A stretch of 64,000 bases of DNA from Anabaena sp. 4-3 (GCF_001597745.1 NZ_LUHJ01000017.1:80780-144779); one strand, 5' to 3'. Positions 1 through 8,812 are shown, counted from the stretch's first letter. The notes: generated from the letters alone by a model not told the origin. Program-made: numbers and translations.

Positions 1-575
1 TCGGTTTTGAGGAATACTGTCATTTGTCCTGCAAAGGCTTTACTGTCGCGTGGTTTGGCTATTTCTACCCAATAGGCGTAGCGATCGCCTACTCGCAATT
101 CTCCTTTTAAGGCTTCTCTAATTGGGGTTTTAGCCATTCTGGCGGCATTAATTGCGCTTTGGTTTGGATATTCATAAATGACTTGTGCGTTTCTAAAGTC
201 TTGGTAAATATCTAAGCCGTAAATTATCCGCAATGATTCTTGTAGGCGTTGTAATGTCATGCCGTTAATGGCATCATACATCGCTAGACGCTCGTAGCGA
301 ATTTTACTTCTGTCTCTGGTGAATTGTACTCTACCAGGAGGTAATACGGAAGCTTGAAAGGTGAATCTTTGGGCGGCTGTGTCACTCTTTTGAATAAAGA
401 ATTTTTCTCCACGGCGAGGGCGTAGGGTGGGATGGGCTTGAATCCAAGTAGCTACTTCTTCTGTAGTTTGTCCTGGTAAGGCGTTGGCTTTGGTATTAAA
501 CAGCATTCCTAAGCCTAGCGCAGAAGCTAGAGAACAAGCATAAATCAAACAGTTGAGCCGAGTTGTTTTGAGCAT
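1..575 (-). CDS. Secreted hypothetical protein, 3' end cut by window edge
   Basis: The minus strand reads open from an ATG at 575 to the left edge, 191 codons without a stop. The product begins MLKTTRLNCLIYACSLASA, a typical export signal with a hydrophobic stretch at about residues 8-28 ending near TKANA, so the mature part is probably periplasmic or extracellular. The remainder is soluble, with basic patches and no motif I can name. The C-terminus lies outside the window. It is divergent in position from nothing nearby and ends upstream of the permease operon, which is on the same strand and terminates at 642. I do not recognise a family with certainty; it resembles conserved cyanobacterial secreted proteins of unknown function. 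Confidence 0.75.
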   Translation of the reverse strand, partial: MLKTTRLNCLIYACSLASALGLGMLFNTKANALPGQTTEEVATWIQAHPTLRPRRGEKFFIQKSDTAAQRFTFQASVLPPGRVQFTRDRSKIRYERLAMYDAINGMTLQRLQESLRIIYGLDIYQDFRNAQVIYEYPNQSAINAARMAKTPIREALKGELRVGDRYAYWVEIAKPRDSKAFAGQMTVFLKT

Positions 576-641
576 TTTTCTATAGGGGACTTACCAAGAA
601 ATTTCTTTATGGTTAGGATTCCCGTTTTACTGAAAGATATG

Positions 642-1637
642 TCAAATTAAAATTGAGTTGAACAAATACCCGATGCTGATAATACCCACAGTCACCAGTG
701 TAATAAACACTATCAGCAGTTGGGGTTTTAATACTTTTCTGAGTATCACTATCTCAGGAAATGATAAAGCTGTCACTGCCATTGTAAATGATAGCACTGT
801 TCCTAGTGGCATTCCTTTGTTAACTAAGGCTTCAGTAATGGGCAGAACTCCGGCAATATTCGCATAGAGAGGAACGCCTAAAATCACCGCAATGGGAACA
901 GCAACAGGATTTTCTGCACCAGCCCAACGGTTGATCATTTCTGTGGGAACGTAGCCGTGAATACCAGCACCTACAGCTATCCCAACTATGACATATATCC
1001 AAACGGATTTAAAAATTTCGCTGGCTTGAAACTGTCCTTGTTGGCATCTATCCCGCCAGGTGAATCTAATTGGCTCAAATTCTTCTTGATGCTGCGGTTG
1101 TTCTCGTCTGGTTTGTTGCAGTTTCCAGACAAAGGGTTCTACCCATTTTTCTAGTTTCAGCAGACTTATACTATAACCTGCGGCGATCGCTAGCCCTACG
1201 CCAAAGCCAATATACAGCAATGTCACTTTTAGCCCAAACAAGCCCCAGAGTAAGACTACAGCTACTTCATTCACCATCGGGGCGGAAATCAGGTAAGAAA
1301 ATGTTACCCCTAAAGGTACGCCAGCTTCTAAAAATCCGATAAATAACGGTACTGCTGAACAAGAACAAAAAGGGGTGAAAATTCCTACTGTTGCCGCCAT
1401 GATATTACCGATTAAGGTACGTTTGCCACCTAACCAAAAACGCACTTGTTCCGGTTGGAGGAAGCTTTGCAGCGTACCCACTACAAAGCTAATCGTTACC
1501 AATAAGGTTAATACTTTGGGAACATCATACAAGAAGAAATGCCAACTCGCTCCCAAATGAGATTCTATTGATAGTCCCAAGAGTCGCGTCACAATTTGGG
1601 TTGCTAGCCAGTCAAAGGGATAAAATGGGTCAAACAT
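642..1637 (-). CDS. ArsP/YraQ-type permease (DUF318), last gene of metal-type operon
   Basis: A 331-residue integral membrane protein with about eight hydrophobic segments in two halves separated by a charged loop (about residues 175-205). The first half carries the family signature TPFCSCSAVPLF near residues 90-101, whose cysteine pair is typical of the permease family PF03773 (ArsP/YraQ), proposed to export organoarsenicals or other metal(loid) species. A GGGAGG ribosome site sits 8 nt before the ATG. It lies 28 nt after a CxxC thioredoxin-like gene and a MerR regulator on the same strand, so the three form one operon under a MerR operator at 2332-2353. Regulation by a thiophilic metal is an inference from the cysteines in the regulator; the exact substrate cannot be told from sequence. 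Confidence 0.85.
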   Translation of the reverse strand: MFDPFYPFDWLATQIVTRLLGLSIESHLGASWHFFLYDVPKVLTLLVTISFVVGTLQSFLQPEQVRFWLGGKRTLIGNIMAATVGIFTPFCSCSAVPLFIGFLEAGVPLGVTFSYLISAPMVNEVAVVLLWGLFGLKVTLLYIGFGVGLAIAAGYSISLLKLEKWVEPFVWKLQQTRREQPQHQEEFEPIRFTWRDRCQQGQFQASEIFKSVWIYVIVGIAVGAGIHGYVPTEMINRWAGAENPVAVPIAVILGVPLYANIAGVLPITEALVNKGMPLGTVLSFTMAVTALSFPEIVILRKVLKPQLLIVFITLVTVGIISIGYLFNSILI

Positions 1638-1665
1638 GAAAATATCCTCCCACTGTCATTAGTGT

Positions 1666-1899
1666 TCATTGCAGCAGTGTTTGGATTTGAGTGGGTGGTA
1701 AAACTTGACCTTTACTGACGACTTTGCCATTAATAGCTAAGGCGGGAGTTGTCATGATACCCCGTTGCGCTATTGCAATCGGGTCGGTAATATGGGTGAG
1801 TTCAGCATCAATTCCTAGAGTAGCGATCGCTTCCCTTGTATTCGCTTCTAGTTGATGACATTTCTGACAACCTTTTCCCAAAATCTCAACTTTGAGCAT
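1666..1899 (-). CDS. Small thioredoxin-like redox protein (thioredoxin_3 type)
   Basis: A 77-residue protein starting MLKVEILGKGCQKC. It has one thioredoxin-fold domain with an active-site CQKC pair at residues 11-14 and the cis-proline region TTPALAING near residues 55-63, the pattern of the small 'redox-active disulfide protein 2' family often encoded beside ArsP/YraQ permeases. I chose the ATG at 1899, two bases after the stop of the MerR gene, because the family begins at this point; a start at 1923 would add eight residues and overlap the regulator. Its likely job is thiol chemistry or metal handling for the permease encoded 28 nt downstream. That functional link is inferred from the conserved pairing. 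Confidence 0.8.
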   Translation of the reverse strand: MLKVEILGKGCQKCHQLEANTREAIATLGIDAELTHITDPIAIAQRGIMTTPALAINGKVVSKGQVLPPTQIQTLLQ

Positions 1900-1901
1900 A
1901 A

Positions 1902-2297
1902 TCAATTCTCTAAAACAACACACTCATAACTAGGATCGGGGTGTGTCAATTTCTCGCCGCAGCGTTCAACTAGCGGTACAAGTTCATCACGCAATTTCTG
2001 GAGTTGTTGAATTTGCTCGTCGATTTCCTGCAATTTTTGGTTAAGTCTGTCATACATAGCTTTGCAGGTAAGCGATCGCCCATCCTTAAGGACTAATATT
2101 TTTTTAATGTCCTCCAAACTTAACCCCAACGCTTTCGCCCGACTAATAAAAGCTAGGCGATTGACATCTAGCTGACTGAACAGACGATAACCTGATTCAC
2201 TCCTCTGCGGTGGAGGAATCAGCCCAATCCGTTCATAAAAGTAAATAGTTTGGGGATTTAGTCCTAATTGACGGGAGATTTCACCAACTTGTAGCAT
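1902..2297 (-). CDS. MerR-family metal-responsive transcriptional regulator
   Basis: A 131-residue regulator with an N-terminal winged-helix DNA-binding domain (LQVGEISRQLGLNPQTIYFY), a linker, and a long dimerisation helix (about residues 78-110). Cysteines at about 78, 113 and 126 match the positions used by ZntR/CadR/PbrR-type members to bind thiophilic metals. The ATG at 2297 is preceded by GAGGGAG at a 5-nt gap; a GTG two codons earlier would leave no room for that site. It is the first gene of the operon with the CxxC protein and the permease, and its own promoter contains a perfect MerR dyad, so it is very probably autoregulated. Which metal it senses is not decided by the sequence. 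Confidence 0.88.
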   Translation of the reverse strand: MLQVGEISRQLGLNPQTIYFYERIGLIPPPQRSESGYRLFSQLDVNRLAFISRAKALGLSLEDIKKILVLKDGRSLTCKAMYDRLNQKLQEIDEQIQQLQKLRDELVPLVERCGEKLTHPDPSYECVVLEN

Positions 2298-2324
2298 CTT
2301 CACTCCCTCGATCCGAGTGTGTTT

Positions 2325-2356
2325 ATCCTAAACCTTATACTTTGGTATAAGGTCAA
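2325..2356 (-). promoter_or_regulatory. MerR-type promoter/operator with perfect 9-bp dyad
   Basis: Half-sites ACCTTATAC (2332-2340) and GTATAAGGT (2345-2353) are exact inverted copies separated by TTTG. On the minus strand the dyad lies between a -35 box TTGACC (2356-2351) and a -10 box TAGGAT (2330-2325) with a 20-nt spacer. The over-long spacer filled by a dyad is the hallmark of MerR-controlled promoters, where the regulator untwists DNA to align the boxes. It drives the regulator-thioredoxin-permease operon. Confidence 0.88.
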
Positions 2357-2389
2357 GGGTGAAATGCTAAAGTTTTGTAATGCGGATTC

Positions 2390-3475
2390 TTAAGGTGTCA
2401 TCGCTACCTTAATGACTTTCCGCGCTTTCATGTCATGAAAAACTTGTTCTAATTCTTTTAAAGGTCTTTGTTCACTAATCAATAATTCAAATGGGATTTT
2501 GCGGCTAGCTATCAATGCCAGCGCAGCCCTGACATATTTCGGTGTATTGTGAAATACGCCTTTTAAGGTGAGTTCGCTGTAATGTAGTTGTTCTGTGTTG
2601 ACGGTGATGGTGGTATCTCGTGGACAACCACCGAATAAGTTAACGGTAGCACCAGGACGAGCGCAAGCGATCGCAGTTTCCCAAACACTAGGTACACCCG
2701 TCGCTTCTATCACCACATCTGCGCCCCAACCTTGGGTAAGTTCTTTCACCACTCCCGGAATATCGGAAATTTGATGATAATTAAAGGTCTTCGCTGCACC
2801 CAGTTTTTCACCAATTTCTAGTCTATGGTTGTTACCTCCCCATAGCAAGACTTCCGCAGTCTCCGCCAAAGTTGCCACAAACATCAATCCTATCGCGCCA
2901 TCTCCCAAAACAACTACTTTATCTCTGGGTTTGACATGAGAACGGGCTACCCCATGTAATACACAAGCCAAGGGTTCTGTCATTGCTGCCAATTCTAAGG
3001 GCAATTCTTCCGGCACGCGCAACATATTATGCTCAACGATAGGCGCAGGAATTTTTAAATATTCGGCAAATGTGCCGTTATTCCAGGTTAAATGCGGACA
3101 AAGAGAATATTCTTGGTGTTGACAAAAGAAGCATTTCATGCAGGGGGCAGAATTATTCGCCACGATGCGATCGCCTACTTGCCAACCCGTAACACCTGCA
3201 CCGACTGCAATAATTTCACCTGCGGCTTCATGACCGAACAAAGTCGGCGGTTTCAGCATCTTTGCATGACCACCACGCCGCCAGACCTTTAAATCTGTTC
3301 CACAAGTTGTCGCTGCTATTACTTTAATCACCACTTCCCCCACCTCTGGAGAGGGGTCAGCAACTTGTTCTAAGCGTAAATCTTCCTGACCATATAACAA
3401 TGCTGCTAGCACAGCCTTAAACCTATAAAATTCGCTCCACCTGATTGTATCAGGTAGAGCTAGTTTTCTGATCAC
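2390..3475 (-). CDS. Zinc-dependent medium-chain alcohol/polyol dehydrogenase
   Basis: A medium-chain dehydrogenase/reductase of up to 361 residues. Visible features are a catalytic zinc Cys58 followed by the GHE motif (residues 81-83), the four structural-zinc cysteines at 112, 115, 118 and 126, and a Rossmann nucleotide-binding GDGAIG at 192-197, so it should oxidise an alcohol or polyol with NAD(P). The substrate is not predictable. The first 20 residues are atypical; translation may instead begin at a GTG at 3412 (sequence VLAALLYGQ...), which fits the family length better at 340 residues. It is transcribed on the same strand as the metal operon but upstream of it, separated by that operon's promoter, so it is probably an independent unit. 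Confidence 0.85.
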   Translation of the reverse strand: MIRKLALPDTIRWSEFYRFKAVLAALLYGQEDLRLEQVADPSPEVGEVVIKVIAATTCGTDLKVWRRGGHAKMLKPPTLFGHEAAGEIIAVGAGVTGWQVGDRIVANNSAPCMKCFFCQHQEYSLCPHLTWNNGTFAEYLKIPAPIVEHNMLRVPEELPLELAAMTEPLACVLHGVARSHVKPRDKVVVLGDGAIGLMFVATLAETAEVLLWGGNNHRLEIGEKLGAAKTFNYHQISDIPGVVKELTQGWGADVVIEATGVPSVWETAIACARPGATVNLFGGCPRDTTITVNTEQLHYSELTLKGVFHNTPKYVRAALALIASRKIPFELLISEQRPLKELEQVFHDMKARKVIKVAMTP

Positions 3476-3507
3476 ACATATCTTGCCAGAGTTACGTGAT
3501 CAGATTT

Positions 3508-3608
3508 TTTGTAGGGTGGGCATTGCCACTAACTTGCACAAAGAAATATTCAGCAAATCTCAAGCAGTGCATCGGCTGACGCTGATTAAGAATGGTGTAA
3601 AATATGAC
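3508..3608 (+). repeat. Dispersed ~100-bp repeat, copy 1
   Basis: Begins TTTGTAGGGTGGGCATTGC and ends AAGAATGGTGTAAAATAT. The same ends, in the same order and spacing, occur on the minus strand at 34101-34201, and the 3' end recurs at 32121-32143. Internal sequence is diverged. It lies between the dehydrogenase and the zinc-ribbon gene. Confidence 0.6.
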
Positions 3609-3613
3609 CTAAT

Positions 3614-3799
3614 TTATGACTTGACAGCAGACTGAGAAACTACACCAGAATGGCGAGTATCGACATTCGCTAAACGATTCACAGTTAATAATGGGACTTC
3701 TTGTCGGCAAGACAGACAGAACCAATATAGTTCGCCGTGGCGGACATGGCGCAGGAGAGAACCGCCACAACATGGACAATTGTTGGTTCGCATACTCAT
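3614..3799 (-). CDS. Small zinc-ribbon protein, 61 residues
   Basis: A short basic protein beginning MSMRTNNCPCCGG. It contains two CxxC knuckles, CPCC at residues 8-11 and CLSC at 28-31, spaced as in a treble-clef or zinc-ribbon fold, followed by a serine-rich tail without structure. An AGGAGG ribosome site lies 8 nt before the ATG at 3799, which fixes the start and argues the gene is real despite its size. The neighbouring genes give no functional clue. Proteins of this shape occur in cyanobacteria as short uncharacterised proteins; nucleic-acid or protein binding is possible but not demonstrated. Confidence 0.7.
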   Translation of the reverse strand: MSMRTNNCPCCGGSLLRHVRHGELYWFCLSCRQEVPLLTVNRLANVDTRHSGVVSQSAVKS

Positions 3800-3852
3800 A
3801 CCAATGTCCTCCTTAAAAAATTTTACACAAAAGTGTGAGAAAAACTTGCTTG

Positions 3853-4920
3853 TTAAAATCTAATTGTCGCTGCATGGATGTAACCATTTAATTTGATGCG
3901 GCTTTTGAGAATTTCTGCATAAACCGCCTCATATTCATTAACCATTTTCGTAACACTAAATTTGGTTTCTACATATTCTCTACAGCTTTGACGATTTAAT
4001 TCCAAAGCCGCCGGAATCATTGCTTGCATTTCCTCATAACTTTGGCAGATAAAACCCGTTCTGCCTTGTTCTATTACCTCTGGCACAGAACCGCGATTCA
4101 TCGCAATCACAGGTGTACCTGTTGCCATTGATTCAATCATTACTAACCCAAAAGGTTCTTGCCAATTTATTGGGAAAAGAGTAATGGCAGCGTTGCCCAG
4201 AAGTTCAGCTTTTTGAGTATGGTTAATTTCACCTAAATATTCTATTTGCTGACCATCTATATGGGGGGCAATCTCTTGTTCAAAAAACTTTAAATCTCCT
4301 ACATCAACTTTTCCTGCCATTTTCAACCGCCAACCACTTTGTTTAGCGATCGCTATGGCATATTGTGGGCCTTTCTCTGGTGAAAAGCGACCGAGGAACG
4401 CCAAATAGGGCGGTGCTTTCGGTTCGGCGATGAACGGATAATCTGCTGGCTCAATCCCGTTATAAACGGTTCTAATATAGTTGAGGTTAATTTGACGCTG
4501 GGCGTTACTAATACTAATGTATGGTTGTTGTTGGTGGTGACTATATACTTTACGGTTATCTTTGGTAAAACTACTGTGCAGTGTATGCACTGTGGGAGTG
4601 GATACCAAACTCGCTAAAGGTAATGCCGAAATCCCTACATGAGAATGGATAATATCGAATTCCGTCGCTTGTTGGTAAACTTGGCTAAGTTCTAGCATCT
4701 CGTATACAGCATACTCTTGGACGGTTTGTTCTAAACGTAATGCACGCGGGTAAACTGCTGCTAAACGAGCCAATGTTTGAGAATCACCAGAAGCAAATAA
4801 TGTTACTTCATGACCGCGACGCACTAACTCATCAGTCAAGTGACTCACTACCAATTCAATACCTCCATAAGTAGGAGGTGGAACTCGTTCCCATAAGGGG
4901 GCTACTTGAGCGATTTTCAT
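3853..4920 (-). CDS. Glycosyltransferase family 4 (GT-B fold)
   Basis: A 355-residue GT-B enzyme. The N-terminal half holds the glycine-rich acceptor loop PPPTYGGIE (residues 14-22) and the HSHVG strand; the C-terminal half has LGRFSPEKG (176-184) and the EPFGLVMIE motif (255-263), whose two glutamates and nearby lysine bind the nucleotide-sugar diphosphate. It should transfer a sugar from an activated donor with retention of configuration, probably for cell-surface or storage glycans. No other glycan gene is adjacent, so the product is unknown. No clear ribosome site precedes the ATG. The gene is followed 53 nt later by the zinc-ribbon gene on the same strand. Confidence 0.88.
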   Translation of the reverse strand: MKIAQVAPLWERVPPPTYGGIELVVSHLTDELVRRGHEVTLFASGDSQTLARLAAVYPRALRLEQTVQEYAVYEMLELSQVYQQATEFDIIHSHVGISALPLASLVSTPTVHTLHSSFTKDNRKVYSHHQQQPYISISNAQRQINLNYIRTVYNGIEPADYPFIAEPKAPPYLAFLGRFSPEKGPQYAIAIAKQSGWRLKMAGKVDVGDLKFFEQEIAPHIDGQQIEYLGEINHTQKAELLGNAAITLFPINWQEPFGLVMIESMATGTPVIAMNRGSVPEVIEQGRTGFICQSYEEMQAMIPAALELNRQSCREYVETKFSVTKMVNEYEAVYAEILKSRIKLNGYIHAATIRF

Positions 4921-5378
4921 AAATTGTTTTGGTTCAGCCGATCAAATTCTCCTCACAATTCAGATTTCCGTCTTCATTGTATGAGGAGAAAAATTATTAC
5001 TTACTGTTTTGAAATCTAAATTAACCTAACTAACATCTAAAAACGCCATCTCGGTTAAAAGTACCGTAAACAAATTACGGATATCAAAGATATATGAGAA
5101 ACCGTTACTCTAGTCACTGTCCCACTCTTTCTAGGATAAAGCTAACCTTTTCTAGCTACATCTGCCTGGGGAAACATAATTAAGTTATATATTTTGTAGC
5201 ATATCTGACAAAAATATAGATTTTGTAGTTTAGAATACTAAAAATCTGTAAGGGATCAATTTTTTATAGTGCCGATTTCGAGAAAATGGTAAAAAACCAA
5301 GAAAACTGGTAAATATTAAACAATCGTAAAAAAAACCGCAAAAAATCCATTATTCATTTACGAACTATCAAGCCACTA
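4921..5378. other. Intergenic region, divergent promoters expected
   Basis: A 458-nt AT-rich gap between the divergent GT4 gene (minus) and exonuclease III (plus). It must hold promoters for both, but I see no convincing -35/-10 pair, operator or RNA gene. No open reading frame with a plausible start was found. Confidence 0.4.
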
Positions 5379-6164
5379 ATGAAAGTAGCCACTTGGAATG
5401 TCAACTCGATTCGGACTCGTTTAGAACAGGTGATTGATTGGTTAAGGCAAAATCCTGTTGATGTTCTGTGTTTGCAAGAAACCAAAGTTATAGATGCTAA
5501 TTTTCCGCGATCGCCTATAGAAGACTTAGGTTATCATGTTTATTTTTCAGGGCAGAAAGCTTATAACGGAGTAGCCTTAATTAGCCTCAAACCCCTTGAG
5601 GATGTGAGTAGCGGCTTTGCAGCGATTCTGCCAGATATTGATCCGCTCTGGAATGAACAAAAACGAGTAATTACGGGTATATTCGATGGAATTCGGATTG
5701 TGAACCTGTATGTTCCCAATGGTTCAGCCGTCGGTAGTGAGAAATATGAATATAAGCTACGCTGGTTGACAGTGCTGCGGCAGTATTTGCAAACACTATT
5801 GCGATCGCAAGCTGCTATCTGTATGTGTGGTGACTTTAATATCGCCCTAGAAGACAAAGATATTCATGAACAAGTTAAAAATCTAGAAAATCACATCATG
5901 GCATCTGAAGCCGAGCGTCAAGCTTTACGAGATGTTCTAGAATTAGGTTTTGCCGATGCTTTCCGTAAATTTACTAGCGAAGGCGGACACTTTAGCTGGT
6001 GGGACTACCGCACCGCCGCTTTTCGCCGCAATCTCGGTTGGCGGATTGATCATCACTATCTCACACCTGTTTTATACGCACAAGCTAAAAGCTGCACTAT
6101 TGATATCTCTCCTAGAAAGTTACCCCAACCCAGCGACCATACACCAGTGATTGTGGAATTTTAA
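5379..6164 (+). CDS. xth: Exodeoxyribonuclease III (AP endonuclease family 1)
   Basis: A 261-residue DNA-repair enzyme that cleaves at abasic sites and trims 3' ends in base-excision repair. The fold's active-site residues are all present: Asn7 in WNVNSIR, Glu34 in LQETKV, Tyr111, Asp152 and Asn154 in GDFNIA, and the terminal Asp253-His254 in SDHTP. Length matches the bacterial family (about 260). The gene stands alone on the plus strand, followed after about 100 nt by an NAD(P)-binding protein gene with heptamer repeats between them, so co-transcription is possible but unproven. Identification is firm. Confidence 0.95.
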   Translation: MKVATWNVNSIRTRLEQVIDWLRQNPVDVLCLQETKVIDANFPRSPIEDLGYHVYFSGQKAYNGVALISLKPLEDVSSGFAAILPDIDPLWNEQKRVITGIFDGIRIVNLYVPNGSAVGSEKYEYKLRWLTVLRQYLQTLLRSQAAICMCGDFNIALEDKDIHEQVKNLENHIMASEAERQALRDVLELGFADAFRKFTSEGGHFSWWDYRTAAFRRNLGWRIDHHYLTPVLYAQAKSCTIDISPRKLPQPSDHTPVIVEF

Positions 6165-6221
6165 ACTGGAGATTTTAAATTAGATATGGGGTACTGAGAG
6201 AAAGTAGAGAAGAAAAAACTT

Positions 6222-6257
6222 CCCCAGTCCCCAATCCCCAATCCCCAATCCCCAATC
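6222..6257. repeat. Heptamer tandem repeat (CCCCAGT/CCCCAAT)
   Basis: Five tandem copies of a 7-nt unit, first CCCCAGT then CCCCAAT, ending four bases before the ATG of the next gene. Such short tandemly repeated repeats (STRR) are characteristic of heterocystous cyanobacteria. The ribosome site of the downstream gene is displaced or missing. Confidence 0.85.
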
Positions 6258-6260
6258 ATT

Positions 6261-7136
6261 ATGTTTTTAGTAACTGGAGCAACGGGAGACATTGGTCGGC
6301 GAGTTGTGCGACTCTTACGCCAACGGGAGGAGTCTGTGCGCGCATTTGTCCGCCTTACTTCTCGTTATGGCGAATTAGAACACCGAGGTGCAGACATCTT
6401 CATCGGTGATTTAAAGTATGACAAAGATATCGCCCAAGCTTGTCAGGGTGTGCAATATATAATCAGCGCGCACGGTTCTGATAATGATGCCCTGGCTTTA
6501 GACTACCGTGCTAATATTGAACTGATTAATCAAGCTAAAGCTATGGGAGTGCAGCATTTTGTTTTCATTTCCGTACTAGGTGCTGACCGAGGGTATGAAG
6601 ACGCTCCCGTATTCAAAGCTAAACGAGCTGTAGAACGTTATTTAGCTGCTAGTGGCATAAATTACACTATTTTACGTCCGGCTGGATTAGCATCTAATTT
6701 GCTGCCTTTGGCAGAAAGATTCAGAGAAACAGGGTTATATTTCTTGATTGGTGATCCTAAAAATCGCACCTCTATTGTGAGTACAGATGATTTAGCCAGA
6801 ATAGCTGTAGATTCAGTGACGGTTGCAGGTGCTTGTAACCAAATCTTCTCAGTTGGAGGGCCAGAGATTTTGTTGCGTGAGGATATTCCCCAAATTTTCA
6901 GCCGTATCTTTAATCAAGAACCAATAGTGATTAACTTACCTTTATTAGCGGTTGATGGGTTGCGGAGTGTGTTGGGAATAATTAATCCTGAAACACAAAA
7001 AGCGTTGGGAACTTTTAGAACGTTACTGTCTGAAGAATTTTTCTGTAGAAAAGAGGAAATAGCTCTTTTAGAGCAAACTTTCAATTTAGAATTAGAAACC
7101 CTAGAAAGTTTTTTACGACGCTATTTAGCAGTTTGA
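6261..7136 (+). CDS. NAD(P)-binding SDR-type protein (NmrA/Ycf39-like)
   Basis: A 291-residue atypical short-chain dehydrogenase-like protein. The N-terminus carries the nucleotide-binding GATGDIG (residues 6-12), followed by a Rossmann fold with a basic arginine cluster after strand 2 suggesting NADP. A YxxxK catalytic pair is not obvious at the usual place; KAKRAVE follows VFKAKR instead, so it may bind NAD(P) without classic dehydrogenase activity, as in NmrA and the PSII-assembly factor Ycf39. The C-terminal 80 residues are unlike the classic family. The start codon abuts a tandem heptamer repeat and no ribosome site is seen. Function is inferred from fold only. Confidence 0.78.
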   Translation: MFLVTGATGDIGRRVVRLLRQREESVRAFVRLTSRYGELEHRGADIFIGDLKYDKDIAQACQGVQYIISAHGSDNDALALDYRANIELINQAKAMGVQHFVFISVLGADRGYEDAPVFKAKRAVERYLAASGINYTILRPAGLASNLLPLAERFRETGLYFLIGDPKNRTSIVSTDDLARIAVDSVTVAGACNQIFSVGGPEILLREDIPQIFSRIFNQEPIVINLPLLAVDGLRSVLGIINPETQKALGTFRTLLSEEFFCRKEEIALLEQTFNLELETLESFLRRYLAV

Positions 7137-7259
7137 AGTAGAAGTTAGAAACTGGGGATCAATCAATTCAAAATACTCCTAGGGAGAAGCAAGCTACAAA
7201 ATTCAAAATTCTTGCATTAAAGAATTGTGGGGAAAAAATCTCCCTCGTCTTGCTCTCTT

Positions 7260-7297
7260 CCCCAGTCCCCAGTACCCAGTACCCAATCCCCAGTACC
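7260..7297. repeat. Heptamer tandem repeat (CCCCAGT/ACCCAGT)
   Basis: Degenerate CCCCAGT, ACCCAGT, ACCCAAT and CCCCAGT units directly before the HlyD-type gene. The frame runs open through them, which would add 25 low-complexity residues to that protein if an upstream ATG (7225) were used. Confidence 0.8.
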
Positions 7298-7299
7298 TC

Positions 7300-8799
7300 A
7301 TGATGAAATATTCCCTATCAGCTAACGCTGCTCAAGCACGGCAAACAAAACAGCAATTTGCTAGACCAGAAGACCAATTATCTTATGAATTAGGTAAGGC
7401 AGTTAAAGAATTACCTGCACTGTATACTAGATTATTAGCAGGAACGATTAGTTTAGTAGTATTTGGTGCGATCGCCTGGGCGCATTTTTCGGAAATCGAT
7501 GAGGTAGCGGTTGCGCAAGGAGAATTAATCGCGTCTACCCAAGTTAGACCAGTCACATCCTTGGGTAATGGATCGATTGTAGCAATTAAAGTCCAAGAAG
7601 GCGATCGCGTCACTAAAGATCAAGTCCTGATTCAGCGTGATTCCGATCTCAAACAAACTGATGTTACACGCCTAGCCAAAGCGAATAAATTAATTCAAGA
7701 AGATTTACAACGTTTACAAGCAGAACGCATCGGTGGTAATAACACTGGTATTGCAATACAGGATGAACTATTAAAATCGCGTTTGCGAGACTACCAAGCC
7801 CGTCAAGCAGCCGCAGAAGCCGAAGCAAATCGTCAAAAAGCACTCATAGATCAGGCAAAAGTGCGACTGACGCGGTTACAAGATAATTTAGCTAGTGCGG
7901 AAAAAAGTGTAGCTAATGCTCAAACTAATCTTGTGAATGCAGAAAGCATCCGTGATCAAGTTGAAAGCAATTTAGCGATCGCTCAAAGTCGAGAAGAAAA
8001 TCTCCGCACCCTGATTACTCCCGGTGCAGTCCCTAGAGTAGATTACCTAGAAGCACAAGAAAGATTAACTCGCACCCAAACAGAAATTACCAGAGCTAAA
8101 GACGAAGTAACAAATGCTCAAAATCGGTTAACAGAAGCCAAAGACAGAGTTACATCCCTACAAAAAGATATAGCTGCACAAAGTGAAGAAATTCGCCAAG
8201 CTCAAGCAGCCTATCAAGCAGCTTGGAATCAAGCTCAACGTATAGCATCAGAACGCCAAAGCGAAATTTTAACCCAAATTAACAAGCGTCGAGAAGAACT
8301 CACAAATGTCACTGGACAATTAGAACAAGCCAGAAAACAAAAAGAAGGAGAAACTATCAAAGCTCCCGTAGCCGGAACTATCTATAAAATTAAAGCAACA
8401 AAAGGGCCAGTACAAGCAGGAGAAGAATTACTGTCAATTTTACCGGAAGGGGAAGAAATACTATTAGAAGTAAAAGTCCTCAACCGTGATATTGGTTTTA
8501 TCCAAAAAGGGATGAAAGCAAAAGTAAAAATGGCAACTTTTCCCTTCCAAGAATTCGGCACAATTGAAGGCGAAGTTGTGCAAGTCAGCCCCAATGCAGT
8601 TGTCGATAAAGATTTAGGCTTAGTATTTCCCACCAGAATTAAATTAAATAAACACGCCTTGACTGTGCGAGGTCAAGAAGTAGAATTTACGCCAGGAATG
8701 GTGGCAACTGGTGAAATAGTAACTCGTAAGAAATCAATTTTGACTTTCATCGTTGAACCTGTAACTCGCAGATTCAGCGAAGCATTCTCTGTCAGATAA
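7300..8799 (+). CDS. HlyD-family membrane fusion (periplasmic adaptor) protein
   Basis: A 499-residue adaptor of a type I secretion or ABC export system. It has a cytoplasmic N-terminus, one transmembrane helix (about residues 45-65), a split lipoyl/biotinyl-like hairpin, two long coiled-coil stretches rich in Ala, Gln, Glu and Arg (about 120-360), and a beta-barrel domain ending before ATGEIVTRKKS. It would link an inner-membrane ATPase to an outer-membrane channel. I chose the ATG at 7300 (MMKYSLSANAA) because the longer frame from 7225 is only translated tandem repeat. No partner ATPase is adjacent, so its system must be encoded elsewhere. Confidence 0.88.
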   Translation: MMKYSLSANAAQARQTKQQFARPEDQLSYELGKAVKELPALYTRLLAGTISLVVFGAIAWAHFSEIDEVAVAQGELIASTQVRPVTSLGNGSIVAIKVQEGDRVTKDQVLIQRDSDLKQTDVTRLAKANKLIQEDLQRLQAERIGGNNTGIAIQDELLKSRLRDYQARQAAAEAEANRQKALIDQAKVRLTRLQDNLASAEKSVANAQTNLVNAESIRDQVESNLAIAQSREENLRTLITPGAVPRVDYLEAQERLTRTQTEITRAKDEVTNAQNRLTEAKDRVTSLQKDIAAQSEEIRQAQAAYQAAWNQAQRIASERQSEILTQINKRREELTNVTGQLEQARKQKEGETIKAPVAGTIYKIKATKGPVQAGEELLSILPEGEEILLEVKVLNRDIGFIQKGMKAKVKMATFPFQEFGTIEGEVVQVSPNAVVDKDLGLVFPTRIKLNKHALTVRGQEVEFTPGMVATGEIVTRKKSILTFIVEPVTRRFSEAFSVR

Positions 8800-8812
8800 C
8801 CATTTCTTAGTC

